Assembly: GCF_003387155.1 (NCBI RefSeq)
Contig: NZ_QUMT01000004.1
Coordinates: 336,602 to 400,601 of the forward strand
DNA length: 64,000 nucleotides
From: Roseateles depolymerans
GTDB taxonomy: Bacteria > Pseudomonadota > Gammaproteobacteria > Burkholderiales > Burkholderiaceae_C
Direction: 5' to 3'
Position 1 is the first letter of the stretch, and every line of letters begins with the position of its first letter. Positions 9,007-18,859 of this stretch are shown here, one piece after another. The notes below the pieces were generated by a model that made no database searches, was not told where the DNA came from, and worked only from the letters and a program-made list of their open reading frames with translations. Both the position numbers and the translations under genes were made by a program.

Positions 9007-9975
9007 ATGCTGTCCGCCGTGGAAAACGTTGTCATTTCTCCGTGCACGGATCGTTCGCGCGGCAGGCCATGGGGCCTGGCGCTGCTGCTGACGGCCTGCC
9101 TGGCTGGCGCTCTGCCCGCACAGGCCCAGCCCGCACAAGCCCGGCCCGCGCAGTCTTCGTCCGCGCAAGCACCCGCCTTGGTCGCCGTCGACCGCATCAC
9201 CTGGCTGACTTCGGACAACAGCACCGCCAGCAATCCCGCGGTCAACGGTGTGACCGACACCCTGGTGAAGATGCTGACGGTCTGGTGGCCCGGTGTGAAA
9301 CACGAGGTGCTGATCGCCAACACCAAGCGCAGTTGGCAGATGCTGGAGGATGGCCAACAGGTCTGCCGCGCCAATGTCGTGCGCACACCGGAGCGGGAGA
9401 AGCTGGTCTACTTCACCAACACCCAGCTCACCCCACCGCCGCAGCTGGTGGTGCGACGCGATCGGCTCTCGCGCCTGCCGCGCACTGCGTCCGGCGAAGT
9501 GCTGCTGCCGCAGTTGCTCGCCGATGACAGCCTGCGCGGCGCGCTGGTGGATGGCCGCAGTTATGGCAATGCCATCGACGAGATGCTGGCCCATCGTCCG
9601 GGGAGCGCCAATGTCACCCTGTATTCGCCGCGCGATTTCGGCGGTCGCCTGCTGCAGATGGTCAGCCTGGACCGCGCGGACTATTCCATCGACTCCGACA
9701 TGGCACTGCTGATGATGGGCGAGCCCAAGGACTTGATGACCGTCCCCATCCGCGGCGCGAGTGAGCTGGTCATGGCCGGCGTGGCCTGTCCCCGCACCCC
9801 CTGGGGATGGTCGGCCATCCAGGGCATCGACCGGGCGCTGGGGCGTCCCGAAGCAGCCGCCACCCTGCGCCGGGGCCTGATGCGCTGGCTCACCCCGGAG
9901 ACACGGGCCCATTACGGGCCGCAGCTGGAACACTTCTACCGCGAGCGGGCCCGGCCTTCACGGCTGACCCCCTGA
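9007..9975 (+). CDS. putative periplasmic solute-binding-like protein (TIGR02285-like), copy 2
   Basis: 322 residues if started at the ATG at 9007; a TTG at 8905 in the same frame would add 34 unlikely residues. A positively charged leader and hydrophobic WGLALLLTACLAGALPAQAQ give a signal peptide, followed by a short Ala/Gln/Pro repeat (PAQARPAQSSSAQAPA). The mature part mirrors the gene at 5300-6400: VDRITWL, a cysteine (QVCRANVVRTPEREKLVYF), PPPQLVVRRDRLSRLP, LRGALVDGRSYG and MAGVACPRTPWG. Its ligand is unknown. Together the two copies bracket cysB2 and sbp2, hinting at a role linked to sulfur uptake, but that is inference. It ends 31 bases from the convergent giant regulator. Confidence 0.7.
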   Translation: MLSAVENVVISPCTDRSRGRPWGLALLLTACLAGALPAQAQPAQARPAQSSSAQAPALVAVDRITWLTSDNSTASNPAVNGVTDTLVKMLTVWWPGVKHEVLIANTKRSWQMLEDGQQVCRANVVRTPEREKLVYFTNTQLTPPPQLVVRRDRLSRLPRTASGEVLLPQLLADDSLRGALVDGRSYGNAIDEMLAHRPGSANVTLYSPRDFGGRLLQMVSLDRADYSIDSDMALLMMGEPKDLMTVPIRGASELVMAGVACPRTPWGWSAIQGIDRALGRPEAAATLRRGLMRWLTPETRAHYGPQLEHFYRERARPSRLTP

Positions 9976-10006
9976 GCGCCTCTATGCGCGACGCCCCGCC
10001 CCGCGC

Positions 10007-13000
10007 TCAGGCCGCCTGCTCCACGCGGTTGCGGCCGGCCGCCTTGGCCCGGTAGAGCGCGGCATCGGCGCGACCCAGCAGGTCGTCCACAGAGCTGTCT
10101 TCCGGTCGCATGCAGGTCACCCCGAAGCTGGCCGTCAGCACCACGGCCGGGGCCCCCGGCTGGCCGTCATCCATGCGGCTGCTGGCGATGCGCTCCCGCA
10201 GGCGTTCGACCAGATGATGCGCTTCCTCCAGCGAGGTCTGCGGCAGCAGCAGCGCGAACTCCTCGCCGCCCAGTCGGCCCAACACGTCTTCCTTGCGCAC
10301 CACCTGCGCGCAGACCTGCACGATGCGGCACAGCGCATCGTCGCCCTGGGCATGGCCCAAGGTGTCGTTGATGCGCTTGAAGTGATCCACATCCATCATC
10401 ACCAGCGACAGCGGCGCGCCATACCGACGGCTGCGCGACAGCTCCGCCTGTGCGCGCTCCAGGAAACTTCGCCGGTTGACCGCGCCGGTCAGGGCATCCG
10501 TGGTGGCCAGGCGCTTGAGCTCGATCTCCAGCCGCTTGCGCTCGGTGAAATCCACCAGCGTGCTGAGCACCGACGGTTCGCCGTCATACATCACCGGGAC
10601 CATTGACAGCAGCATCCACAGTTCGGTGCCGTCGGCCGCCAGCAGGCAGACCTCCTCCGACTGCAAGGTGCCGCGCTCGCGGAAGAGCTGCTGCATGCGG
10701 TCGCGGTCCGAGGGATCGCGGTAGAAGGCCGTCGCCGGTCGACCCACCAGGCCTTCGAGTGAATGTCCGCCAAGAGTGGCCGAGGGGCCGTTGCCATACA
10801 CGATCACGGCATCCCGCACCCGCGTGACCACCATCGGCATCGGTGCGTGGTCCAGCACGGCGCGCAGACGCTCCTCGCTGTCGGCCAGCTCGCGGGTGCG
10901 CTGCGCCACCCGCTGCTCCAGGCTGGTGTTGAGCTCGCGCAGTTCTGCCACCAGCCGCGCGTTGTCGACCGCATTGACGACATTGGCACACAGCAGCTCC
11001 AGGAAGCTCACCCGCGCTTCGGTGAAGACGCCGGCCACCGCGCCGTTCTCCAGATACAGCGCGCCGACGGTCTGCCCCTGCTTGAGCAGCGGCAGCATCA
11101 GCACCGATCTGGAGGAAGACGGGGAGAGGCGGAACCAGGGGTCGGGGCTCTGCAGCGCCGCCTCCTGCAGCAGCATCCGCTGTCCGCTGTGCAGCACCTG
11201 CTGCATCTGGGTGACCGGCAGTGGACCGGTGGCCGCCTCGAGCGGCAGCTGATCCTTCAGGTGCACCGGGACCGGTCCCTTCATGCAGACCTGGGCCTGC
11301 AGCACCCACTGGGACGGGCTCACCGGCGAAGGAAGGCTGCAATCGCCTGGAGAGGACGAATGGCCAGCAGCAGCTGCAAGGCCTGAAGGTCCCGCAAAGC
11401 GGCCCGTGCCACTGCTCAGCACCACCGCAGCGCGCTGGGCGCCGGCATTCTCGGCCACCACTTCGAGCAGGCGGCGCAGCAACCCGTGCAGGTCGGCCTG
11501 CGTGTTGATGGCCTGCACCGCCTTGATCAAGCTGCTGAGGTCGGCTGCATCGCCCTGATGGGTCGCGGCAGCAAGCAGGTCGTCGGCAGTCGTTGCGCCG
11601 GTACTCGCCTGCCCACCAGCGCTTTCAGCGGCACTCACGCCAGCACTCTCAGCACCGCCGTGGCCAGTCCCGTCCTCGGGACCCGGCACGCTCCATGCGG
11701 CGGCCTGGCGGGGGACCTCCTGCATCCGGACGCCCCAGTCCTGCCACGCCGCCTGCAACGCGGCGCCTGCGGCCTCCGCGCGGTCCGGCGCACGCACCTC
11801 CCAGGCGCGGACCTGGGCGCGCAGCACGGCGGCCAGATCCATGCCTGGCTGCTCCGCAGCCTGCGCCGCCACCAGGGCCTGCGCAAGCTGCTCGTCCACC
11901 AGCGCCGGCGGCGCTCCGTCCAGCTGCAGCGCCTGTGCCTTGAGCACCCCGATGCGGGCGGCCAGTGGCCCTGGCCGTGCATCATTCCAGCGGGTCAGCG
12001 CCGTGAGGGCCTGCGCCTCCAGCACCAGGTCCCGCTCCGCTTCACCGCTGAGTGCCAACTGCTGGCTGGCCCAGGCCGCGATAAAGAGGAACAGGGACTG
12101 CGCATGCATGCCGCGCCCCGCCGCAAACAGCGCTCGAGACGCCAGGGCATGCTGCAGCGCGAGGGCGGGGTCCTGCCTGACCCACGCCAGGACTGCCTGC
12201 CACCCATGCAGGAACATGAGACCGGTCTGGTCCTGCCGCTCCTGGTAGGTGCCCATCATGTCGCTGACGTTCTCCAGACCGTGCCGGTCGAACGGCGAGC
12301 GGCGCAGCGCCTGCACCAGGCCCAGCAGGGCCCGGGTGTAGTCCTGCGCCACCGGCTGGCGCATGGCGCTGAGGGTCTGCACATGCTCGGCCAGCATCGG
12401 CTCGAGCCGGTCCAGCGGCTGACCAGCCAGGAAGGCATGCACGTCATGCACATACAGACCCAGCCCCGCATGACGGAAGTTGCCGAACTCCAGGCCGTTG
12501 CGATGGGTCTGCATCAAGCCTTCCATGCTGGCGGACAGGCCGTCGACCCAGTGGCTCAGGAAGGCGTGGAACGAGAAGCCCGCATGGGCAAAGGCCTGCA
12601 CCCATCCGAAGCGGGCCACCAGGTCCATCGTCATGCGGCCGATGGCATGGGCGAAGCGGTATTCACCGAGGAACTCCGCGCACATCAGCCCCAGCACCGA
12701 ATACGCCGACAGGGCCAGCGGCACATGGCCATGGTCCATCATCAGCCGGACCTGGAACAGCGTGAGCAGCGGCAGCAGCGCCGGGCGCACGATGTAGGCC
12801 GCGGCGGTCATCTTGGCGGCGATCGAGATCAGCTGCAGGCGGCCTTCGTCCTGCATTGGCGCGCGCGCCGCCAGGGTGTGGATGCCCAGGGTGGTGATTT
12901 CATCGCGCAGCCCGGCCAGCAGGCGCGCCAGATCCGCCTGCGGCTGCTGCGCATCCAGCTGCGGCAGCTCGGCGCCCAGCAGCGCAAAGAGCTCCAGCCC

Positions 13001-15661
13001 GAGGTCGACCGTCTCGGCCAGCCGTCCCTGCGCATAGAACGCTTCCATGCGCACTTCCAGCAGCCGCGCCCGCTGCGACGGGGATGTCGCCATGGCCAGC
13101 GCTTCCCCCAGCAAGGATTCCATGCGCTGCGGCCGCCCGGCCAGGTAGGCCATCCGTGCGGCGTGGTGATGCCAGAGTCCGCTCGCGGCCTGCACCGGAT
13201 CCAGCTCCAGCGCCAGCTCCGCATAGTCAGCGGCGGGTTCGAAGGCGGCGGCGTCCAGCGCACGTCGCGATGCGGCCATGTTGGCCAGCGCCAGGACCTG
13301 CCGTTCCATGGCGTCCGCTTCAGACCGCAGCAGCATGCGGGCAGCATTGAGGTGGTTCAGCACGGCGTAGGGCAGCGCCTGGTCCGGCGTGTCCTGGTCA
13401 TGGCGCTGCTTCAGCAGCCGGCCGACCCGCAGTTGCAGGGCGGCCCGGGCCTGCGGGGCAATGCGCTGCAGCGCGGCTTCCTGCACACGGTCGTGGGCAA
13501 AGGCATAGCGCACCCGGTCGCTCGCCTGGCCCTGCAGGTGCGGCCCGAAGCGGTAGAGGCTGCTGGCGGGCACCAGCAACTGGGCCTGCAGCGCGGGAAG
13601 CAGATCTTCGGCCAGGCGGGACGGGTCGGCCGATACCGCGGTGGAGAGGGTGTCGAGGTCGACGCTGGTGCCCAGCAGGGCGGCCACGCTCAAGGCTTCG
13701 CAGGTCGCATCGGGCAGTTGCTCCAGTTGCTCCAGCATCAGCGCCACGACGTTGTCGGCGGTCCGGGTCGCGGCGATGCGGTCGAGCAGGAAGGTCCAGC
13801 GCTGATGGGCGGCATCGAAGTGGAACAGACCGCGCCGGCCCAGGTCTTCCATCCAGCGGCGAAGGAAAAACGGATTGCCGGCGGTGCGGGCCTGGCACAG
13901 CTGGGCGAGCGCCTGCACGGCGGCGGCGTCGGAGGTGCTGGGGTCCTCGGAGGCGGTGTTGTCCGGCGCGGTGCCAGCATGGGGGCCGTCGGACCGGTGG
14001 AGGCTGTCGGCCAGCCATTGGCGGGTGTCCTCCAGCGTCAGCGGGCCCAGGCGCAGCGGCATGAAGCGCTCGCCCAGCAGCGGCCGAAGGTCCTGGAGCT
14101 CCTGCGCCATCGGATGACCGGGACGGACCTCGTTGTCCCGGTAGGCCAGGATGAACAGGGTATGGTTCATCGACGCATCCGCCAGGCATTCCCGCAGCAG
14201 GCGGCGCGAGGCGCGGTCCGCCCATTGCCAGTCGTCCAGGAAGAAGGTCTGCGGCTGACCCTCGCTGGCCATCGCCGCAAAGCCCTGGCTGATGCTGCGC
14301 AGGAAGCGGTTCTCCGATTCGGTCGGGCCCACCGGCACCAGCGCCTGCACCGGCTGCAGCAGCGGCAGCAGCTCCGGCACGGCCTGGCCCAGCACGGCCG
14401 CATTGGGACCGGCCAGGGCCTGCAGCCGCTGCCGCCAGAAGGACTGCCCCGCCGGCGGCAGCGCCTGCACCTGGGCCGCCCGCTGCGCCAGCAGTTGCAG
14501 CACGACGCCGTAGGGTCGGTCCTGTCCGTACTGATTGGCCTTGGCCGCCGCGAAATGGCCTTGCTGTGCCAGCAGGCTGCGCTGCGACGCCATCACCAGC
14601 GCCGTCTTGCCGATGCCGGAGAAACCGGCGATGGTCACCAGCGCGGCGCCCCGCAGGGTGCCCACGCCCGAGCGCTCAAACGCCTGGGCCAGGTGCTCCT
14701 GGGCCGCCGCCCGTCCATACAGCCGGCCACTGGCCTGAAAGCGCAGGGCGATGTCGCCGCGACCGGGCTGGAAACCGGGCAGTCCACGCCCCTGTTCCAG
14801 GGCCGCCAGGCACAGCTGCAGATCCTTTCGCAGGGCCTGGTGGCTCTGATAGCGGGCTTCGGGTTCCTTGTTCAGGCAATGGCCGACGATGAGCGACAAG
14901 GGCACGAACACGCGGGGGTCGCGGCTGGTGGCCAGCGGCGCGGGCAGGGCCAGGTGGGCATGGACCGCACAGGCCGGGTCGTCGACCGGAAATGGCGGCT
15001 GGCCGGTCAGCGCTTCCAGCAGCGTGGCGCCCAGGCTGTAGAGGTCGGCCCGGTAGTCCACATCGCGGCTCATGCGCCCGGTCAGCTCCGGGGCCAGGGT
15101 GGCCAGGGACGCCTCGATCAGCTCGGCCTTCTGCACCAGCGGGCGTTCCCGCTCGATCTCCGCCGCCAGGCCCAGGTCGGCGATCCGCACCCGGCCCAGG
15201 CGCTCACCCGCCCCCGCCAGCAGCAGCACCTGGCCGGGACCGAGATTGCGATGGATCAGGCCCTGGGCATGCAGATGCTGGAGCGCGTCGACCAGGTCCA
15301 GGGCGATGCGAATCACGGCCGCCTGGTCCAGCGGACCGGCCCGCAGTCGCTGGCGCAGGGTGAGGGCGCTTTCCAGCGCCGGGTCGTCGAACAGCAGGCC
15401 GTGCCGGCCGGCATGTTCGATCAGACGGGCCGGGCGCAACACATGCGCGGCGTTCAGCCGCTGCGCCAGCGCACATTCGCGGCGCAGCCGGGCCAGGTCG
15501 GCCACCGACGGGGAGGCATGACGCAGCAGTTTCAGCCACACCCCCGCATGGGGTGTGCCGCGTGCACGGATCACCTCTGTCCGACGCCCCCGGTGGACCG
15601 TGTCGCCCGGCCCTGCCCCGGCGCCTGGACCCTCGCCCAACGCCTGCTGCTCTTCTGTCAT
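10007..15661 (-). CDS. giant kinase-like/AAA/GAF/PAS/GGDEF signalling protein
   Basis: 1884 residues, a PknK-type multidomain regulator ending in a diguanylate cyclase. Order: Ser/Thr-kinase-like domain (about 25-290), AAA/STAND ATPase with Walker A GFSGIGKTAL (about 345) and Walker B-like TFFLDDW, a long helical repeat middle (about 620-1300), GAF (about 1390-1550), a short coiled coil (LNTSLEQRVAQRTRELADSE), PAS (about 1600-1710) and GGDEF (about 1715-1880). The cyclase motif is intact as GGEEF, with an RKED inhibitory I-site five residues before it, so c-di-GMP synthesis is likely. In the kinase domain the catalytic loop reads HRNLGPGQ instead of HRDLKPxN, so it is probably a pseudokinase, although the ADLG metal motif remains. 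Input signal unknown. Confidence 0.88.
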   Translation of the reverse strand: MTEEQQALGEGPGAGAGPGDTVHRGRRTEVIRARGTPHAGVWLKLLRHASPSVADLARLRRECALAQRLNAAHVLRPARLIEHAGRHGLLFDDPALESALTLRQRLRAGPLDQAAVIRIALDLVDALQHLHAQGLIHRNLGPGQVLLLAGAGERLGRVRIADLGLAAEIERERPLVQKAELIEASLATLAPELTGRMSRDVDYRADLYSLGATLLEALTGQPPFPVDDPACAVHAHLALPAPLATSRDPRVFVPLSLIVGHCLNKEPEARYQSHQALRKDLQLCLAALEQGRGLPGFQPGRGDIALRFQASGRLYGRAAAQEHLAQAFERSGVGTLRGAALVTIAGFSGIGKTALVMASQRSLLAQQGHFAAAKANQYGQDRPYGVVLQLLAQRAAQVQALPPAGQSFWRQRLQALAGPNAAVLGQAVPELLPLLQPVQALVPVGPTESENRFLRSISQGFAAMASEGQPQTFFLDDWQWADRASRRLLRECLADASMNHTLFILAYRDNEVRPGHPMAQELQDLRPLLGERFMPLRLGPLTLEDTRQWLADSLHRSDGPHAGTAPDNTASEDPSTSDAAAVQALAQLCQARTAGNPFFLRRWMEDLGRRGLFHFDAAHQRWTFLLDRIAATRTADNVVALMLEQLEQLPDATCEALSVAALLGTSVDLDTLSTAVSADPSRLAEDLLPALQAQLLVPASSLYRFGPHLQGQASDRVRYAFAHDRVQEAALQRIAPQARAALQLRVGRLLKQRHDQDTPDQALPYAVLNHLNAARMLLRSEADAMERQVLALANMAASRRALDAAAFEPAADYAELALELDPVQAASGLWHHHAARMAYLAGRPQRMESLLGEALAMATSPSQRARLLEVRMEAFYAQGRLAETVDLGLELFALLGAELPQLDAQQPQADLARLLAGLRDEITTLGIHTLAARAPMQDEGRLQLISIAAKMTAAAYIVRPALLPLLTLFQVRLMMDHGHVPLALSAYSVLGLMCAEFLGEYRFAHAIGRMTMDLVARFGWVQAFAHAGFSFHAFLSHWVDGLSASMEGLMQTHRNGLEFGNFRHAGLGLYVHDVHAFLAGQPLDRLEPMLAEHVQTLSAMRQPVAQDYTRALLGLVQALRRSPFDRHGLENVSDMMGTYQERQDQTGLMFLHGWQAVLAWVRQDPALALQHALASRALFAAGRGMHAQSLFLFIAAWASQQLALSGEAERDLVLEAQALTALTRWNDARPGPLAARIGVLKAQALQLDGAPPALVDEQLAQALVAAQAAEQPGMDLAAVLRAQVRAWEVRAPDRAEAAGAALQAAWQDWGVRMQEVPRQAAAWSVPGPEDGTGHGGAESAGVSAAESAGGQASTGATTADDLLAAATHQGDAADLSSLIKAVQAINTQADLHGLLRRLLEVVAENAGAQRAAVVLSSGTGRFAGPSGLAAAAGHSSSPGDCSLPSPVSPSQWVLQAQVCMKGPVPVHLKDQLPLEAATGPLPVTQMQQVLHSGQRMLLQEAALQSPDPWFRLSPSSSRSVLMLPLLKQGQTVGALYLENGAVAGVFTEARVSFLELLCANVVNAVDNARLVAELRELNTSLEQRVAQRTRELADSEERLRAVLDHAPMPMVVTRVRDAVIVYGNGPSATLGGHSLEGLVGRPATAFYRDPSDRDRMQQLFRERGTLQSEEVCLLAADGTELWMLLSMVPVMYDGEPSVLSTLVDFTERKRLEIELKRLATTDALTGAVNRRSFLERAQAELSRSRRYGAPLSLVMMDVDHFKRINDTLGHAQGDDALCRIVQVCAQVVRKEDVLGRLGGEEFALLLPQTSLEEAHHLVERLRERIASSRMDDGQPGAPAVVLTASFGVTCMRPEDSSVDDLLGRADAALYRAKAAGRNRVEQAA

Positions 15662-15923
15662 CGCACTGCCCGAATCTTTTGTGCGAACTGTAGCGGCTCA
15701 AGGGAGGGCGCCAGGACAGGAATGCCCGCGAATGGGGGAGATCCGGCTCCGTCAGGCGGGTGGATGCGGCAAATTTGCCGGTCTTGTTAACGTTGTCATG
15801 CCGTCGGCGCGAAGGCTTGCACCGATGGGACCGTCCGCGCGGTGGCCGGCGCTGTTGGCAGGGTCAACGCGGTGGCTCGCGCGGATGCCGCCGCCCGCAC
15901 GACGGATCGCGCGGACCACCGCC

Positions 15924-16583
15924 TCAGCTGGCGTACTTGATGGAGCAGCCGTACGGCCGGGTGTTGGCCTGCGACACCTTCTTGCCGGCGGCCAGCTCGC
16001 CCAGCGCCACCTTGACATAGGGCTCCGCCTTGGCGATGTCTTCGACCTTGGCGGTGGCGATGCTGTCGATGCCGCCCTTGTACACCAGCACCCCTTGCGG
16101 ATTGATGATGAAGACATGGGGCGACGTCTGCGCGCCGTAGGCCTTGCCCATCTGACCACTGGGGTCCAGCAGCGTGCCTGCGGGCGTGGCGCCTCGCTGT
16201 TCATTGAGCTTGAGCGCGGTGGGGCCGTCGACATGTCCCTGCTGGCCCGGGGCGGAGGAAATCACCTGGAGCCAGACCACGCCCTTGGCCGCAGCTTCCT
16301 TCTGCAGCGCTGGAATGTTGCCGCTGCCGTAATGCTTCTTGACGTAGGGGCAGTCATGATTGGTCCATTCCAGCACCACCGTCTTGCCCTTGAGGCTGTC
16401 CAGCGTGACCGTCCGGCCATCGGCCGCGGTGACCGAAAAGGCCGGTGCGGGCTGGTCGATCTGTGCCTGGGCTTGCGCCTGGACCTGCACCTGGCCGGCC
16501 AGGGCCACCAGCGCGGCCCCGACGAGCAGGTGGCGACGAGCCAAGGACGTGATCGAGGCAGGGGTCTTGAAGAGTGGCTTCAT
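15924..16583 (-). CDS. exported redoxin (AhpC/TSA-like thioredoxin-fold protein)
   Basis: 219 residues. A basic N-terminus with ARRHLLVGAALVALAG gives a signal peptide ending near residue 40. The mature part is a redoxin fold: QPAPAFSVTAADGRTVTLDSL, then TVVLEWTNHDCPYVKKHY, where the single Cys of DCPYVKKHY replaces the CxxC of thioredoxins. A second cysteine is near the C-terminus (YGCSIKY). This arrangement is common in periplasmic peroxiredoxin-like proteins. It follows the ScsB/DsbD-like gene on the same strand by 62 bases and is probably its electron acceptor. Confidence 0.82.
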   Translation of the reverse strand: MKPLFKTPASITSLARRHLLVGAALVALAGQVQVQAQAQAQIDQPAPAFSVTAADGRTVTLDSLKGKTVVLEWTNHDCPYVKKHYGSGNIPALQKEAAAKGVVWLQVISSAPGQQGHVDGPTALKLNEQRGATPAGTLLDPSGQMGKAYGAQTSPHVFIINPQGVLVYKGGIDSIATAKVEDIAKAEPYVKVALGELAAGKKVSQANTRPYGCSIKYAS

Positions 16584-16645
16584 GGGTCAGTCTCCGTAAA
16601 ACGCGCATCTGCGCGGAATGAAAGCGTGTGGCAAGACGGGCCGGC

Positions 16646-18859
16646 TCAAGTGGCCGACCCTTGCACGGCGCTGGTGATGATGCCGGGCGTGAGCAGCTGC
16701 GGCAGCACCTGCGCCTGATCGCCGTTGCCGGCGGGATAGAACAGGTACAGCGGCACGCCGCTGCGGCCATGGCGGGCCAGCAACTCGGTGATGCGGGGGT
16801 CCTGGCGCGTCCAGTCGCCCTTGAGGTAGGTGATGCCCTGTGCCTGGAAGGCCGCCTTGACTTCAGGCGTGGACAGCGCCACCCGCTCATTGACCAGGCA
16901 GGTGATGCACCACGCCGCCGTGAGGTTCACGAACACCGGCTTGCCTTGCGCCCGCAGTTCGGCCAGCCGCTCCGGGGAATAGGGTTCTTCGCGCGTGTGG
17001 GCAGTGTCTGCGGCGGAGGTCGAGGGGGTGGCAGGGTTGGCTCCCGCCTCGGTCGACACCATCGGCAGCAGGGCCAGGGCCCCCGCCACCGACGCAAGGG
17101 CCGTGAGGCCGCCCGCCCATTGCCCGCCCCGGCTGGCGTGGCGACTGATGCCCCGGGCCCACAAGGCCAGCGCGATCAGGCCCATGCCGGAGAGCGCCAG
17201 CAGCACACCCTGCGGCCCCGCCTGCTGGGCCAGCACCCACACCAGCCAGATGGCCGCCCCAAACATCGGAAAGGCCAGCGCCTGCTTCAGCACGTCCATC
17301 CAGCGGCCCGGCCGCGGCATGCGACGCTGCAGGGCCGGCCAGCAGGCCAGCAGCAGGTAGGGCAGGGCCAGGCCCGTGCCCAGCGCCAGGAAGACGGCCA
17401 GCAGCTCCAGCGCCGGCTGCGCCAGTGCATAGGCCATGGCGGCGCCCATGAACGGCGCGGTGCAGGGCGTCGCGACCACGGTGGCCAGCACGCCGGTAAA
17501 GAAGCTGCCCACCAGACCGCTGCGGCTGGCCAAGCCCTGGCCGATACCGGCCAGCCCCGCCCCCATCTGCAGCAGGCCGGCCATCGACAGGCCCAGCACG
17601 AACATCAGCCAGGCCAGCAGCAGCACGAACAGCGGCGAATGGAACTGGAAGCCCCAGCCGACACTGGCCCCCGCGCCGCGCAGCGCCAGCAGGACACCGG
17701 CCAGCGCGCCGAAGGCCGCCAGCACGCCCGCGGTGTAGGCCAGGCCCTGGCGACGGTGCTCGCCGCTGTCACCCTGCAGGAAGCTCAGCGCCTTGATGGC
17801 GAGCACCGGGAACACGCAGGGCATGAGGTTCAGGATCAGGCCGCCGACCAGGGCCAATCCCACAGCGGCCCACAGGCTGAGTGAAGCGGCGTTGTCGACG
17901 CCGGCCATGCCGGATGGAGACAGTGCAGTGGCCGTTGATGCGGTGGCAGTCCCGGTGCTGCCAGTGCCGGATCCGGTACCGGATCCCGCACCGGCCACAC
18001 CGTCGACCTTGGCGGACACAGCCCATGCCTGCGTGCCCAACAGCAGCAGGCCTTCCATCGTCTGGCCGGCGCGCGCCGGTTGCTCCCCCACCGGCATGCG
18101 CAGTTGCCACTGGCCATCCGCCTGTGTGAGCTGCGGTTTGGCGGCATGCTGGATGCGGCCCCAGTCCTGCGGCAGGAACAGCGTCTTGTCGGGATCCGGC
18201 TGCGCCGTCTTCGAGCCATCGACCGGCCATCGGATCAGCAGGTCCTGGTTCTGCAAGGTCGCCTGCACCGGCATTGGCGCTGCGGCGGGCAGAGCCTTGC
18301 GGGCCGCGTCGAGCAGGTCGGCATCTGCAGACGCCGTGGACTGCGCGGCCACCGGCAGTTGCAAGGCGAGCGTGGCCTGCTGCGGAATGCAGGATTCGCG
18401 GCAGACCAGCCAGGTGGCTTCGGCCTGCAGACGGACGGTACTGCCCGGCTTCAGGCTGGCGGGGAGCTTGATCTCGCTCAGCAGGACGGTCTGGTTCTCA
18501 TAGCCGTAGTTGGTGATGGGACCCACGTCGAAGCGTTGCGGGGTCGGCCAGAGGATGTCGCTGGCTTGTGCGCCTTCGGGCAGCGTCCATTGCAGGCTGG
18601 TCGGTTGTCCCGAATCTCCGGGGTTGCGCCAGTAGGTGTGCCAATGCGGCGCGATGCGCTGCTCCAGTCCCAGCAGCAGGGTCTGGCCGGGTTGCACGGC
18701 GCGCGCAGCGGACAGCAGGCGGACGCTGACTTCGTCGGTGGCGGAGCGGTCCGACGGGGCCGCTGCAGATGCCGGCGTGGGCGCCACAGGCGCGGTGGAC
18801 TGCGCCGACACCATCCACGGGGTCGACGCCAGAAGCAAAGTGATCAGACAGGCTCGCAT
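16646..18859 (-). CDS. ScsB/DsbD-like thiol:disulfide interchange protein
   Basis: 737 residues. After a signal peptide (1-19, ending SAQS) comes a DsbD-type N-terminal periplasmic domain with paired cysteines in VCRESCIPQQ. The membrane domain of about eight spans carries the two redox cysteines in LMPCVFPVLAIKAL and VVATPCTAPFMGAA. The C-terminal periplasmic thioredoxin domain has AAWCITCLVNERVAL (CxxC). The CxxxCIP and MPCVFPVLAIKA motifs fit the ScsB branch rather than classical DsbD. It moves electrons from cytoplasmic thioredoxin to periplasmic partners, and the redoxin directly downstream is the obvious candidate. Confidence 0.9.
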   Translation of the reverse strand: MRACLITLLLASTPWMVSAQSTAPVAPTPASAAAPSDRSATDEVSVRLLSAARAVQPGQTLLLGLEQRIAPHWHTYWRNPGDSGQPTSLQWTLPEGAQASDILWPTPQRFDVGPITNYGYENQTVLLSEIKLPASLKPGSTVRLQAEATWLVCRESCIPQQATLALQLPVAAQSTASADADLLDAARKALPAAAPMPVQATLQNQDLLIRWPVDGSKTAQPDPDKTLFLPQDWGRIQHAAKPQLTQADGQWQLRMPVGEQPARAGQTMEGLLLLGTQAWAVSAKVDGVAGAGSGTGSGTGSTGTATASTATALSPSGMAGVDNAASLSLWAAVGLALVGGLILNLMPCVFPVLAIKALSFLQGDSGEHRRQGLAYTAGVLAAFGALAGVLLALRGAGASVGWGFQFHSPLFVLLLAWLMFVLGLSMAGLLQMGAGLAGIGQGLASRSGLVGSFFTGVLATVVATPCTAPFMGAAMAYALAQPALELLAVFLALGTGLALPYLLLACWPALQRRMPRPGRWMDVLKQALAFPMFGAAIWLVWVLAQQAGPQGVLLALSGMGLIALALWARGISRHASRGGQWAGGLTALASVAGALALLPMVSTEAGANPATPSTSAADTAHTREEPYSPERLAELRAQGKPVFVNLTAAWCITCLVNERVALSTPEVKAAFQAQGITYLKGDWTRQDPRITELLARHGRSGVPLYLFYPAGNGDQAQVLPQLLTPGIITSAVQGSAT

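Noticed and set aside
11486..15790. Very long open frame on the plus strand
   Set aside because: Antisense to the giant kinase-like/GGDEF gene. Its Gln/Arg/His/Gly-rich translation has no domain, as expected for the shadow of a high-GC gene.
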